Of a stretch of 64,000 nucleotides of DNA, positions 55,250 to 63,705 are shown piece after piece (the stretch's first letter is position 1; each line of letters begins with the position of its first letter). Position numbers and translations under genes: made by a program. Under the pieces are notes generated by a model. The model was given only the letters and a program-made list of their open reading frames with translations, had not been told where the DNA came from and searched no databases. This stretch comes from Gammaproteobacteria bacterium (GTDB lineage: Bacteria; Pseudomonadota; Gammaproteobacteria; Eutrophobiales; Eutrophobiaceae), in NCBI GenBank assembly GCA_004297165.1, contig SCUJ01000006.1:1426464-1490463 (forward strand). Reading direction: 5' to 3'.

Positions 55250-55445
55250 ATGAACCCGCATTTTCAGGGGTTGCGATGATACGCGGCGGGGCTGACAGGG
55301 TCAATGCAAAGCTGGTTCAGGCGACCTTAAGCCTTGTATCCCGGCACAAAGTATCTATCATGTGACCGATAAAGATACCTTTTGCGGGACCTCCAGGCGC
55401 TTACCCAGGTCCGCGAAAACCCACTCTCCGAGGAGCATTCTGGTA

Positions 55446-55940
55446 ATGAACGTACGTATGACCACAACCATGGGCGATATTCTGCTGGAATTGACCCCCG
55501 ACAAGGCGCCGCAAACGGTGCAGAACTTCCTTGCCTACGTTGAAAGTGGCCACTATGCAGGCACCATCTTTCACCGTGTGATCAAGGATTTCATGATTCA
55601 GGGAGGCGGTATGGACTCCCAGATGCGCGCCAAAACGACAAACAAACCGATCCAGAACGAGGCCGACAACGGGCTGAAGAATGAGCTGGGCGCCATCGCC
55701 ATGGCCCGCACCGGGGATCCGCATTCGGCCAGCGCGCAGTTTTTCATCAATACCAATGACAACGCCTTCCTCGATTACCGAGCGTCGACCCGAGAAGGCT
55801 GGGGTTATTGCGTTTTCGGCAGGGTCACCGATGGGATGGAGACCGTGGAAAAAATCGAGCAAGCCGTAACCACCAGCCGCAAGGGCCACCAGGATGTGCC
55901 CGAGGAGATAATAGAGATCGTGGAAGTGGTATTGATCTGA
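55446..55940 (+). CDS. ppiB: Cyclophilin-type peptidyl-prolyl isomerase B
   Basis: 164 residues, the size of cytosolic PpiB. Active-site arginine and binding residues lie in FHRVIKDFMIQGGGM, followed by MARTGDPHSASAQFFIN (with the conserved F-F-I-N) and the tryptophan-containing WGYCVFGRV. It catalyses proline isomerisation in the cytosol; no signal peptide is seen. The ATG at 55446 is chosen; a GAGGAG about 14 bases upstream is somewhat distant. It precedes lpxH by 48 bp, a common pairing. Confidence 0.95.
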   Translation: MNVRMTTTMGDILLELTPDKAPQTVQNFLAYVESGHYAGTIFHRVIKDFMIQGGGMDSQMRAKTTNKPIQNEADNGLKNELGAIAMARTGDPHSASAQFFINTNDNAFLDYRASTREGWGYCVFGRVTDGMETVEKIEQAVTTSRKGHQDVPEEIIEIVEVVLI

Positions 55941-55988
55941 GCTGCGTCCACACGCTGGAGCGCCGCGCCGTCCGGGAATACCTCCAAC

Positions 55989-56732
55989 ATGGATACGCTG
56001 TTCATCGCCGACCTGCATCTCAGCGAAAAACGGCCTGAAAAACTGGCGCTGTTCCTGGACCTGCTGCGCGGTTCGGCAAGACAGTCAAAGGCCTTGTATA
56101 TCCTGGGCGACCTTTTCGAGCATTTCTGGTTGGGCAATGACGATAGGACCCCGCCGGTTCCCAAGGTCCTGGCCGGATTGCGGGAATTCTGCGCGGTTGG
56201 CGGGAAGCTCTACATCGTGCGTGGCAACCGGGATCTCATGCTGGATAGTGGGATTGAGGGCCTGACGGGCGGCAAATTACTGCCCGACTTTTCGGTGGTG
56301 GAGATCTCGGGCAAGCGGGTTTTATTATGCCATGGGGACTTACTCTGCAGCCGGGATGTCAGTTATCAACTTTATCGCAAATTCATGGAACTGGCCGCCA
56401 TCCGCGCAGCGTTCCGCGCCCTGCCATATCGCCTGCGATCGTTTATCACCTCGGGTCTCCGTCCCCTAATGCGTCGCTCGTCGCAATACAAAAGCCCGGT
56501 GAGCATCGATACGGATCAGCTTACGATCGAACGATTGCTGAGGTCGTTTGGCTGCGCGGAATTGATCCATGGACATACGCACCGTCCGGGCATGCACGAC
56601 TTCCTGTTGGATGGTCAAAATGCCCGTCGGATTGTCCTGGGGGATTGGTATGACGAAGACAGTGTATTGCTATGCCGTGACGGGGAACGCCGCCTGTTGA
56701 GCGTCGCGGAATATAGTTCGATCACTATATAA
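55989..56732 (+). CDS. lpxH: UDP-2,3-diacylglucosamine diphosphatase LpxH
   Basis: 247 residues (240 in E. coli). Calcineurin-like metallophosphoesterase with the motifs D-x-H (FIADLHLSE), GD (LYILGDLFEHFW), GNRD (YIVRGNRDLMLD), H (VLLCHGDLLC) and GHTH (LIHGHTHRPG). The second-motif tail DLFEHFW is LpxH-specific. It hydrolyses UDP-2,3-diacylglucosamine to lipid X in lipid A synthesis at the inner face of the inner membrane. Follows ppiB; a MITE-like repeat lies immediately downstream. Confidence 0.96.
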   Translation: MDTLFIADLHLSEKRPEKLALFLDLLRGSARQSKALYILGDLFEHFWLGNDDRTPPVPKVLAGLREFCAVGGKLYIVRGNRDLMLDSGIEGLTGGKLLPDFSVVEISGKRVLLCHGDLLCSRDVSYQLYRKFMELAAIRAAFRALPYRLRSFITSGLRPLMRRSSQYKSPVSIDTDQLTIERLLRSFGCAELIHGHTHRPGMHDFLLDGQNARRIVLGDWYDEDSVLLCRDGERRLLSVAEYSSITI

Positions 56733-56738
56733 CCCGCA

Positions 56739-56883
56739 AACAGGCTTAGGAAAAACGTCGCGAGCGACGGCAGAACCAGGCGCACGGGGGCGAGAAACCG
56801 GAGTTTACACGGTAGTAAATGAGGATTTCGAGCCAGCGCGCAACGCCGTTATGCCTAGCGCAGCAGTTTTTCAACAGCCTGTT
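56739..56883. mobile_element. MITE-like element with imperfect 18-bp terminal inverted repeats
   Basis: About 145 bp. The left end AACAGGCTTAGGAAAAAC and the reverse complement of the right end, AACAGGCTGTTGAAAAAC, match at 15 of 18 positions. The centre has a small hairpin (GTTTAC...GTAAAT). There is no coding potential. The right end supplies the first two bases of the ampE stop codon. Similar repeats ending in CAGTTTTTCAACAGCCTGTT are familiar to me as dispersed elements in gammaproteobacterial genomes. No clear target-site duplication is visible. Confidence 0.72.
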
Positions 56884-57727
56884 ACGACAGCCAGTTGGCT
56901 ATCGTCATCAACCCCAACACCGTCAGCCAGATAATCAGCGTCCGGTTGATCATGGCTTGGAGTCCATACAACTGATTGCTGAAATTCTGTTCCTCATCCT
57001 GCTCGGGACGAAATTGCAGGGCGCCGAGACCGCTTGCGGCGATGATCTCCTCGCTGCATTCCAGCGTGGCGCCCTGAACCGATCGCCAGCCATTCAATGC
57101 GTCTTCGAGGCTGCCGCTTAAGGCGAAGCCCAAAGCCACCAATCTTGCGGAAGGCCACATTAAAATACAGCGCAGATGCGCCACCGCGCTGGCATAACCG
57201 CCATGAATATCCCGATAGCGCCGATACATGACGCCGGTGAGGGCATACAGCAGCGCCCCCGTCATCCCCAGGATGATGAACCAGAAAATTATGCCGAAGA
57301 GGTTCGCATGAGCTTGCAGCAACAGCGCACGGGCGATCCGTGAGTTGTCGCCATGCTCCGGATCGAGTTCCAACTCCTTTACCAGATCTTTCAGACCGGC
57401 CTCGTCATTATCCGCCACGATCGCCAGCAGGCTGTCGAAATAACGGTTGGGGTCGGCGCCCAGACTGTAGACAAACATGACCATGGCGATCAGCCAGGGA
57501 AACATTGCGGACATCTCTCCCAGCCAGCCGGTCAGGACCAGCAAGAGCGCCAGCGGCAACGCGAGAGTCAGGACAACGCCCGTCGGCCCATCCCAGAACG
57601 CATAACGATTGCAGCGCATCTCCAGCCAATCGCTGTAGCGTTCGAACCAGGAATAATCCCTGAAGCGATCCAGCGGTCCCATGAAGGACACCAGCGCGAG
57701 ACCGAGCACGATACTGATTAAGGTCAT
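56882..57727 (-). CDS. ampE: AmpE-like inner-membrane protein
   Basis: 281 residues (284 in E. coli). The N-terminal segment MTLISIVLGLALVSFMGPL, the WFERYSDWLE stretch and four predicted transmembrane helices match AmpE, a CobD/CbiB-like family. The DPNRYFDSLLAIVADNDEA loop is intact. AmpE is a putative sensor or regulator linked to ampD in beta-lactamase induction and peptidoglycan recycling; its exact role is unresolved. It starts 42 bp downstream of ampD on the same strand, the usual ampD-ampE order. Its stop codon sits at the edge of the MITE-like element. Confidence 0.9.
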   Translation of the reverse strand: MTLISIVLGLALVSFMGPLDRFRDYSWFERYSDWLEMRCNRYAFWDGPTGVVLTLALPLALLLVLTGWLGEMSAMFPWLIAMVMFVYSLGADPNRYFDSLLAIVADNDEAGLKDLVKELELDPEHGDNSRIARALLLQAHANLFGIIFWFIILGMTGALLYALTGVMYRRYRDIHGGYASAVAHLRCILMWPSARLVALGFALSGSLEDALNGWRSVQGATLECSEEIIAASGLGALQFRPEQDEEQNFSNQLYGLQAMINRTLIIWLTVLGLMTIANWLS

Positions 57728-57769
57728 TATCTCGTCCTAATGTTCATTTCAGACTGCCGGCCATTGCAC

Positions 57770-58321
57770 CTATAACAGCGCATACAAGCGGTTCCAGTCG
57801 AAGGCAGGCCCCGGATCGGTCTTGCGTCCGGGAGAAATCTCGGAATGACCGACCACACGCGCCTTGCAAACATCCGGCCAGTGCCGCATTAAAAGTTTTA
57901 TGATCCCGGCTGTGCGATCATACTGGCAATCCGCATAGGGATCATCATCGGATCCTTCCAGCTCGATGCCGATGGAAAAATCGTTGCACCTTTCCCGTCC
58001 CTGGAATCGGGATTCTCCCGCGTGCCAGGCGCGGAGGTTCAAGGGCACATATTGTGTAATCTCTCCGGCGCGATCGATAAAGAGATGCGAGGAAACGCGC
58101 AGATGACAGATGCCGCTGAAATACGGGTGATCGCCCGCCTCAAGGCGGTTGGTGAACAACCGGTCGATATGCGGTCCGCCGTAGCAGCCCGGCGGCAGGC
58201 TGATGCCGTGGATGACCACCAGATCGATGACGCTGCCTTCCGGGCGGGGATCGCAATTGGGCGAGAGGACATGCCGCACAGGATTCAGCAATCCGGTCTC
58301 CCGGTCCAGCCACAGTGACAT
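57770..58321 (-). CDS. ampD: 1,6-anhydro-N-acetylmuramyl-L-alanine amidase AmpD
   Basis: 183 residues, identical in length to E. coli AmpD. Zinc ligands are expected at the histidine in LVVIHGISLPPG, the histidine in VGHSEISPGRK and the aspartate in KTDPGPAFDW; the AmpD-specific S-P-x-C-D-x-R near the start is visible (LSPNCDPRPEG). It removes the peptide from recycled anhydromuropeptides in the cytosol. The ATG is at 58319-58321; a TTG three codons upstream is not needed. Divergent from nadC by 127 bp, so that gap holds promoters for both. Confidence 0.95.
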   Translation of the reverse strand: MSLWLDRETGLLNPVRHVLSPNCDPRPEGSVIDLVVIHGISLPPGCYGGPHIDRLFTNRLEAGDHPYFSGICHLRVSSHLFIDRAGEITQYVPLNLRAWHAGESRFQGRERCNDFSIGIELEGSDDDPYADCQYDRTAGIIKLLMRHWPDVCKARVVGHSEISPGRKTDPGPAFDWNRLYALL

Positions 58322-58448
58322 AGAGATCAATTAAAGGGGATGTATATCGGTGGTGGTCGCTGGGATTACCTTACCATATATGCACAGAGATGATGATAGC
58401 CGGCCAATAATTCTCTACCATGGTGCCCCACCTGTCTGGAGATTGCCC

Positions 58449-59291
58449 ATGCCGGAGATCAGATTACCGGAAGACATCAGCATCACTGTGCGTCGCGCCC
58501 TAGAGGAAGACATCGGCAGCGGCGACATCACCGCCGGTTTGGTGCCCGAACGCCTGACCGCCAATGCCGTGGTGATCAGCCGCGAGCCGGCGATCTTGTG
58601 CGGGACGGCCTGGTTCGACGAGGTCTTCCGGCAATTGGACCCCGCAGTGGCGGTTGCCTGGCGACTCGCCGATGGCGATGCGCTTGCGCCCGATCAACCT
58701 GTCTGCACGGTGACAGGACCAGCCAGGAGTCTGCTCACTGGCGAACGCACAGCCCTTAATTTTTTGCAACTCTTGTCCGGCACGGCAACCACCACCAGAA
58801 ATTACGTCAAGTTGCTGGGCGAGACAAAAACCCGGCTCCTGGATACCCGTAAAACCCTGCCCGGATTACGCACTGCACAGAAATATGCCGTCGCCTGCGG
58901 GGGCGGCTGCAATCATCGCCTGGGGCTTTATGACGCCATCCTTATCAAGGAAAACCATATTGAGGCCGCCGGCGGCATCCCCCAGGCGATTTGTCAGGCT
59001 AAAACCCTCAATAAACCGATCGAAATTGAGGTTGAAAACCTCGATCAGCTACAGCAGGCCATCGCGGCGGGCGCCGACCGTATCATGCTGGATAATTTCT
59101 CCCTGGAGATGACCACCACCGCCGTGCGCATCGCCGCGGGACGGGCTGAGCTGGAGGTCTCCGGGGGCATAGAGGCCGATACGCTCGGATCGCTCTGCGG
59201 CACTGGCGTGGATTTCATCTCCATAGGGGCGCTCACCAAACACGTGCAGGCCATCGATTATTCCATGCGCGTTGTAACCGTGAAGACATAG
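58449..59291 (+). CDS. nadC: Nicotinate-nucleotide pyrophosphorylase (carboxylating)
   Basis: 280 residues (297 in E. coli). Active-site patterns are the ERTALNFLQLLSGTATTTR helix, the TRKTLPGLRTAQKYAVACGG segment, HRLGLYDAILIKENHIEAAGG, and IEIEVENLDQ with the catalytic acids. It converts quinolinate and PRPP to nicotinate mononucleotide and CO2 in NAD synthesis. GGAG lies eight bases before the ATG at 58449; the frame is open to 58350, but that extension overlaps the promoter region. nadC next to ampD is a classical gammaproteobacterial arrangement. Confidence 0.96.
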   Translation: MPEIRLPEDISITVRRALEEDIGSGDITAGLVPERLTANAVVISREPAILCGTAWFDEVFRQLDPAVAVAWRLADGDALAPDQPVCTVTGPARSLLTGERTALNFLQLLSGTATTTRNYVKLLGETKTRLLDTRKTLPGLRTAQKYAVACGGGCNHRLGLYDAILIKENHIEAAGGIPQAICQAKTLNKPIEIEVENLDQLQQAIAAGADRIMLDNFSLEMTTTAVRIAAGRAELEVSGGIEADTLGSLCGTGVDFISIGALTKHVQAIDYSMRVVTVKT

Positions 59292-59392
59292 CGAACCTGG
59301 TTACTCCCATGACTGGCGTGGGACTGGTACACTGTGTTTTTGTCCGACTTCCATTATTCAGGGATATAATCATAGTCAAAACCGGATATTCG

Positions 59393-60538
59393 ATGATTGT
59401 GAAAAATACCAATCCCTTTCGGTCGTTGCGCATCATCCTGTCGGCCCTGTCCGTTCTGGTCCTGACCTGGACCACACACGCCCAGGCCCAGTCCTATGAG
59501 GATGGCAGAAGCGCTTATGTGCGGGGCGATTATGCCCGCGCCCAAGAACTTTTGCTGCCGCTGGCGGAAGAAGGCAACGCCGGCGCCCAGACGATCCTGG
59601 GAATCATGTACGACTACGGGCATGGCGTGGAGAAGGACGAAGTCAAGGCCCTGGACTGGTACCTGCGCGCCGCCGTCCAGGGAGACCCCGCGGTCCAGTA
59701 CAAGGTCGGCGATCGCTTTTTTCAAGGGATCGGCACGGAACAAAACTATCGCGAGGCATTGGAATGGTGGGAACTGGCCGCAAGCGGCGGTTACTCGGAT
59801 GCCCAGTTCAATCTAGGCCTGATGTATTACCGGGGGTTGGTCACCCCGCCCGATTTCGCCAGGGCGGCGGAGTTATTCCAGCGCGCCGCGGAACAGGAAA
59901 ACAGCTATGCCCAATACAGCTTGGCGGTGATGTACTCCTTCGGGGAAGGCGTGGATAAAAGCTATGGCGAGGCCCTTAAATGGCTGGAGAAATCCGCGGC
60001 GCAAGGTCTGGCCCAGGCGCAATTCAACCTCGGCGTTTTTTATGAAAATGGCTATGGGGTTGAAAAAAATGCCGCGACCGCACACGCTTGGTACGAGAAG
60101 GCCGCGGCCCAGGATCTCGCCGAGGCCAAAGCGAAACTGGCTGGTTTAACGTCTCCCGTTGAAGGTCAGACAACAAGCCTTGCGCAGATGCCAGTGGAAA
60201 ACGCCGATACCCTGGACGAGAACCAGACTCATGACATCCGCCAACAGGAGTGGGTCTTGCAACAACCGTCGGAGTATTACACCCTGCAACTGGTGAGCGT
60301 CCTGAAGGAACAGGACATCGTCAACTTCATCCGGGCGCACGGCATCGAAAGCGAATCCGCGTACGTGGCGGTCATGGTAAATGGCGTAACCCACTATAAT
60401 GCGCTTTACGGGGTCTACCGGAGCTATGAATCCGCCCTGGAGGCGGCCGCCGAAATGCCGGACTCACTGGCGGAACTCAAGCCCTGGGCGCGGAGTTTCC
60501 GGGTCTTGCAAGGCATGCTTGGCCAGAACCGGGACTGA
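59393..60538 (+). CDS. Sel1-repeat protein with C-terminal SPOR domain
   Basis: 381 residues. A signal peptide ends near HAQAQSYE (about residue 33). Six Sel1-type repeats follow (for example AQTILGIMYDYGHGVEKDE and AQFNLGVFYENGYGVEKN), up to about residue 250. The C-terminal ~80 residues form a SPOR-like domain (YYTLQLVSVLKEQDIVNFIRA, ending WARSFRVLQGM), which in other proteins binds denuded peptidoglycan at the septum. So a periplasmic scaffolding role is likely. It is preceded by nadC and followed by the two paralogous unknown genes. Confidence 0.85.
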   Translation: MIVKNTNPFRSLRIILSALSVLVLTWTTHAQAQSYEDGRSAYVRGDYARAQELLLPLAEEGNAGAQTILGIMYDYGHGVEKDEVKALDWYLRAAVQGDPAVQYKVGDRFFQGIGTEQNYREALEWWELAASGGYSDAQFNLGLMYYRGLVTPPDFARAAELFQRAAEQENSYAQYSLAVMYSFGEGVDKSYGEALKWLEKSAAQGLAQAQFNLGVFYENGYGVEKNAATAHAWYEKAAAQDLAEAKAKLAGLTSPVEGQTTSLAQMPVENADTLDENQTHDIRQQEWVLQQPSEYYTLQLVSVLKEQDIVNFIRAHGIESESAYVAVMVNGVTHYNALYGVYRSYESALEAAAEMPDSLAELKPWARSFRVLQGMLGQNRD

Positions 60539-60599
60539 GACGACCCGGACTGACGGCGAAATTCAGCGTAAAAATCAACCTTCCGGAAAAAAAGTCCCG

Positions 60600-61325
60600 A
60601 TGTCGAAATTCAAACAGATTCTGCAAGCTGAAGCGGAAGACCTCCTGCGAATCTTCTATGAGTTCAGAAATCTCGATTCGACGCCGGAACAGCGACTGGA
60701 CGCGATTTCCAGGGAATTGAAAACCCGCGTGGCGCAAATCGTCACCGCGGTTGGGTTCAATCCCGTAACGGCGCATCTGCCGGAAATTCTACCGTTACTC
60801 GGTTTCGCCAACCTGGAGGAACTGCACGCCAGGCGTAACGACATCTTTACCGGCGATATCTACAAATATTTATCGTTGGAAAACGTCCTGACGATCTACG
60901 ACCTTGTCAAGCAGCATCCGGAATACCTGCAAGTGATGCGTTACCTGCTGAAACGCCGGCTCGCGAATATCGAACGCCAGATCGAGGCGACCGTGAATTC
61001 CCTCATCATAGAGAAATATAAGGCGGAGATGCGCGCCATATATAATGACGGGATCGCGGATATAGAATTTGCCGAGGAGCGTCTGAATACCAAGGACAGC
61101 GGATTCCGGGCCTTGCTCAACGAGGTCTGCATCATCATCGAAAGCAAACTGATCCCGGCCGGGGACATATTCTTCCGCGATTCCATACTCCCGCAGGAAA
61201 AACATAAAATACTTAGCAAGGGACTCATGCCGAGGGATCTCATTCAGACGCGGCTCGATGATGCCGCTGTTTCTCAGGAGGAACGCAAAATCTTATATGA
61301 TTACCTCAAACAAAACCGCGCCTGA
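60600..61325 (+). CDS. Protein of an unrecognised helical family, copy 1
   Basis: 241 residues, no signal peptide, no recognised domain; expected cytosolic and mostly helical. Its sequence aligns over its whole length with the next gene: EDLLRIFYEF/EDLVRLFYKI, VGFN/LGFN, RRNDIF/RTNELF, MRAIYNDGIADIEF/VHSIYNAGIVDQSF and IFFRDSILPQEKHKIL/LFFLDTLIPEEKKELI. Conserved blocks GFN, IYN-GI-D and the F-x-D-x-x-x-x-E-x-K motif near the C-terminus are likely functional. It precedes its paralogue by 20 bp, which precedes gltA. The start ATG at 60600 lacks a strong Shine-Dalgarno sequence. No function can be assigned. Confidence 0.65.
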   Translation: MSKFKQILQAEAEDLLRIFYEFRNLDSTPEQRLDAISRELKTRVAQIVTAVGFNPVTAHLPEILPLLGFANLEELHARRNDIFTGDIYKYLSLENVLTIYDLVKQHPEYLQVMRYLLKRRLANIERQIEATVNSLIIEKYKAEMRAIYNDGIADIEFAEERLNTKDSGFRALLNEVCIIIESKLIPAGDIFFRDSILPQEKHKILSKGLMPRDLIQTRLDDAAVSQEERKILYDYLKQNRA

Positions 61326-61345
61326 AAAGGACGACAGGAAGAGTC

Positions 61346-62059
61346 ATGCTTAATTTCACGGAACTGTTGACGGCCTCGGAGGAAGATCTGGTGCGGCTGT
61401 TCTACAAGATCAATACCGACAGCGCCGACGATTTCATCATCCGGATAAACAAGGTGGCCGCGCAACTCGGCCTCAATCATTCGCAACTGGTATGCGCCCT
61501 GGGTTTCAACAAACATATCAGGGAGCTATCCGACATCTATTCAACCCTCGGATTCCGCTCCTACAAATTGCTCTCCTATCGCACCAATGAGCTGTTCCGG
61601 ACGGATACCTATAACCAGTTGCCGATCGACAATATCCTGGATATCTATTCGGAGCGCCTGGAGGACCAGCAGATCCTGGAGTCGCTGAAGGAAATGCTCC
61701 ATCCCCGCCTCGAGCACATCGAGACGGATATCGAGAAGAACGGCGACCCCGCGCACATCATCAGCTATCGCATGGAGGTTCACTCCATCTATAACGCCGG
61801 GATAGTCGATCAATCCTTCGCCGAAACCCGGATTGGCAAGGATATCGGCAAATTCAGATTGATGGCCAATGAGGTGCTGACGATAGTCGGCGCCGGTTTG
61901 CTGCCGCCAAGTAATCTGTTCTTTCTGGACACCCTGATCCCCGAGGAAAAAAAGGAGCTTATCGACCACGACCACATCACGCCCGCAATGATTGCCAACC
62001 GCCTGCAAAACCGGCATATCAGCGAGGCGGAACGTGATATGCTGGAAGGGCATCTCTGA
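61346..62059 (+). CDS. Protein of an unrecognised helical family, copy 2
   Basis: 237 residues. Clear paralogue of the preceding gene (see there for the shared blocks). The pair is diverged enough that duplication is old. No signal peptide, transmembrane helix or zinc motif is visible. GGAAG lies eight bases before the ATG. It ends 92 bp before gltA on the same strand, so the two genes may share a transcript with gltA, though an own gltA promoter is equally possible. No function can be assigned. Confidence 0.65.
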   Translation: MLNFTELLTASEEDLVRLFYKINTDSADDFIIRINKVAAQLGLNHSQLVCALGFNKHIRELSDIYSTLGFRSYKLLSYRTNELFRTDTYNQLPIDNILDIYSERLEDQQILESLKEMLHPRLEHIETDIEKNGDPAHIISYRMEVHSIYNAGIVDQSFAETRIGKDIGKFRLMANEVLTIVGAGLLPPSNLFFLDTLIPEEKKELIDHDHITPAMIANRLQNRHISEAERDMLEGHL

Positions 62060-62151
62060 AGCCCGAAGCGATAACCGGTCAGCGCTCTCGATGAGGTATA
62101 CTACACACATAAGATCGGCGATGCGGAGAACCCCTGCCTGGAGGAGTCACC

Positions 62152-63441
62152 ATGCCTGAAACAGCGAGATTGACCTTACCCGACGGAAAGACCCTGGACA
62201 TGCCGGTCGTGATCGGCAGCGAGGGTGAAAGGGCCATCGATATCGGCAAACTGCGCGCCAGCACCGGATATATCACGCTGGATCCGGGTTTCGTCAACAC
62301 CGGCGCCTGCCAGAGCGGCATCACCTTTCTGGACGGGGAAAAGGGCATCCTGCGCTACCGGGGCATACCCATCGAACAACTGGCGGAAAAAGCCACGTTC
62401 GTGGAGGTCAGTTACCTGCTGATTTACGGCCACCTGCCAAACAAGGAAGAACTCGCGCGATTCTCCTCGGCCTTGACCACACACGCCCTGATTCACGAAG
62501 ACATGCGGAATTTCTTCGAGAATTTCTCCAATACCGCCCATCCCATGGCGATCCTCTCCGCCATGGTAACCTCGCTATCGGCTTACTATTCCGACGGCGC
62601 CAGCGCGGCCAACCTGGAGTCATTTGATCTGAACGCGGCCCGCCTGATTTCGAAGGTGAGAACCATCGCGGCCTTCTCCTACAAGAAATCCATAGGCCAG
62701 CCCATCATCTACCCGACCGACAAGTTATCTTATTGCGCCAACTTCCTGAAGATGATGTTCGCCCTGCCGACCGAAGAGTACGTCGTTGATCAGGAGCTGG
62801 TGGATATCATGAACCTGCTGTTAATCCTGCATGCGGATCACGAGCAGAATTGCAGCACCTCGACGGTCAGGATTGTCGGCAGCAGCGACGCGAACCTCTA
62901 TGCCTCGGTGGCCGCGGGGATCCTCGCGCTCTGGGGTCCCTTGCACGGCGGGGCCAACCAGCAGGTTATCGAGATGCTGGAACACATCCACGCGGAAGGC
63001 GGCAACGTCAAGAAATTCATCGACCTGGTCAAGGACAAGAATTCCGGCGTGCGGTTGATGGGCTTCGGGCACCGCGTCTACAAGAATTTCGATCCCAGGG
63101 CCAAGATTATCAAACAGGCCTGCGATCGGGTCCTGAAGAAGACCGGCAACCCCGACCCGCTGCTGGATCTGGCCAAGCAACTCGAAGAGTGCGCCCTCGC
63201 GGACGAATATTTCATCGGGCGTAAACTCTACCCCAATGTCGATTTCTACAGCGGCATCATCTACAGGGCCATTGGCATCCCCACCAACATGTTCACCGTC
63301 ATGTTCGCGCTCGGCCGGCTGCCCGGCTGGATCGCCCAATGGAAAGAAATGATGGAAGATCCGGACAAAAAGATATCGAGGCCGCGGCAGATTTATACCG
63401 GGCCGGTTCTGTCGAATTACATCCCCCGCGAAAAACGTTAA
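62152..63441 (+). CDS. gltA: Citrate synthase (type II)
   Basis: 429 residues (427 in E. coli). The catalytic residues are visible: His in LILHADHEQNCSTSTVRIV, His in ALWGPLHGGANQQVIEML, and Asp in PNVDFYSGIIYRAIGIP; the FGHRVYKNFDPRA segment contributes substrate-binding residues. It condenses oxaloacetate and acetyl-CoA to start the TCA cycle. The N-terminal beta-rich extension is the mark of hexameric, NADH-regulated type II enzymes. GGAGG precedes the ATG. It is followed by a small ORF and a NIPSNAP gene. Confidence 0.97.
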   Translation: MPETARLTLPDGKTLDMPVVIGSEGERAIDIGKLRASTGYITLDPGFVNTGACQSGITFLDGEKGILRYRGIPIEQLAEKATFVEVSYLLIYGHLPNKEELARFSSALTTHALIHEDMRNFFENFSNTAHPMAILSAMVTSLSAYYSDGASAANLESFDLNAARLISKVRTIAAFSYKKSIGQPIIYPTDKLSYCANFLKMMFALPTEEYVVDQELVDIMNLLLILHADHEQNCSTSTVRIVGSSDANLYASVAAGILALWGPLHGGANQQVIEMLEHIHAEGGNVKKFIDLVKDKNSGVRLMGFGHRVYKNFDPRAKIIKQACDRVLKKTGNPDPLLDLAKQLEECALADEYFIGRKLYPNVDFYSGIIYRAIGIPTNMFTVMFALGRLPGWIAQWKEMMEDPDKKISRPRQIYTGPVLSNYIPREKR

Positions 63442-63461
63442 CCGATACGGAAAGGCTGTTC

Positions 63462-63644
63462 ATGAGTAAAGATTCCCGCATTGAATTACACGAAGCCCGG
63501 CAAATCGCCGACGAGTTGTTGCAGCAGTTGCGCATGTACCAGAAGTGCATCCGCGACCCGGACGCCACCATCTCCCTGCCGGATATGAACCGCATGTGTC
63601 AGCTCGCCGACACCTTGCTGAAGAAACTCGATAATCTGAACTGA
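63462..63644 (+). CDS. Small helical ORF after gltA
   Basis: 60 residues, entirely helical by pattern (ELHEARQIADELLQQLRMYQ, MNRMCQLADTLLKKLDNLN). No signal peptide. It resembles small conserved cytoplasmic proteins but I recognise no family. AAAGG lies 12 bases before the ATG. It starts 20 bp after the gltA stop, so it is likely co-transcribed with gltA. Coding is supported by position, in-frame length and amphipathic character only. Confidence 0.5.
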   Translation: MSKDSRIELHEARQIADELLQQLRMYQKCIRDPDATISLPDMNRMCQLADTLLKKLDNLN

Positions 63645-63705
63645 CGCGCAACGATTGTCCGTGCGTCGCGAACTGTAACAACCCATCAATTGAGGAGTTT
63701 GTCTC

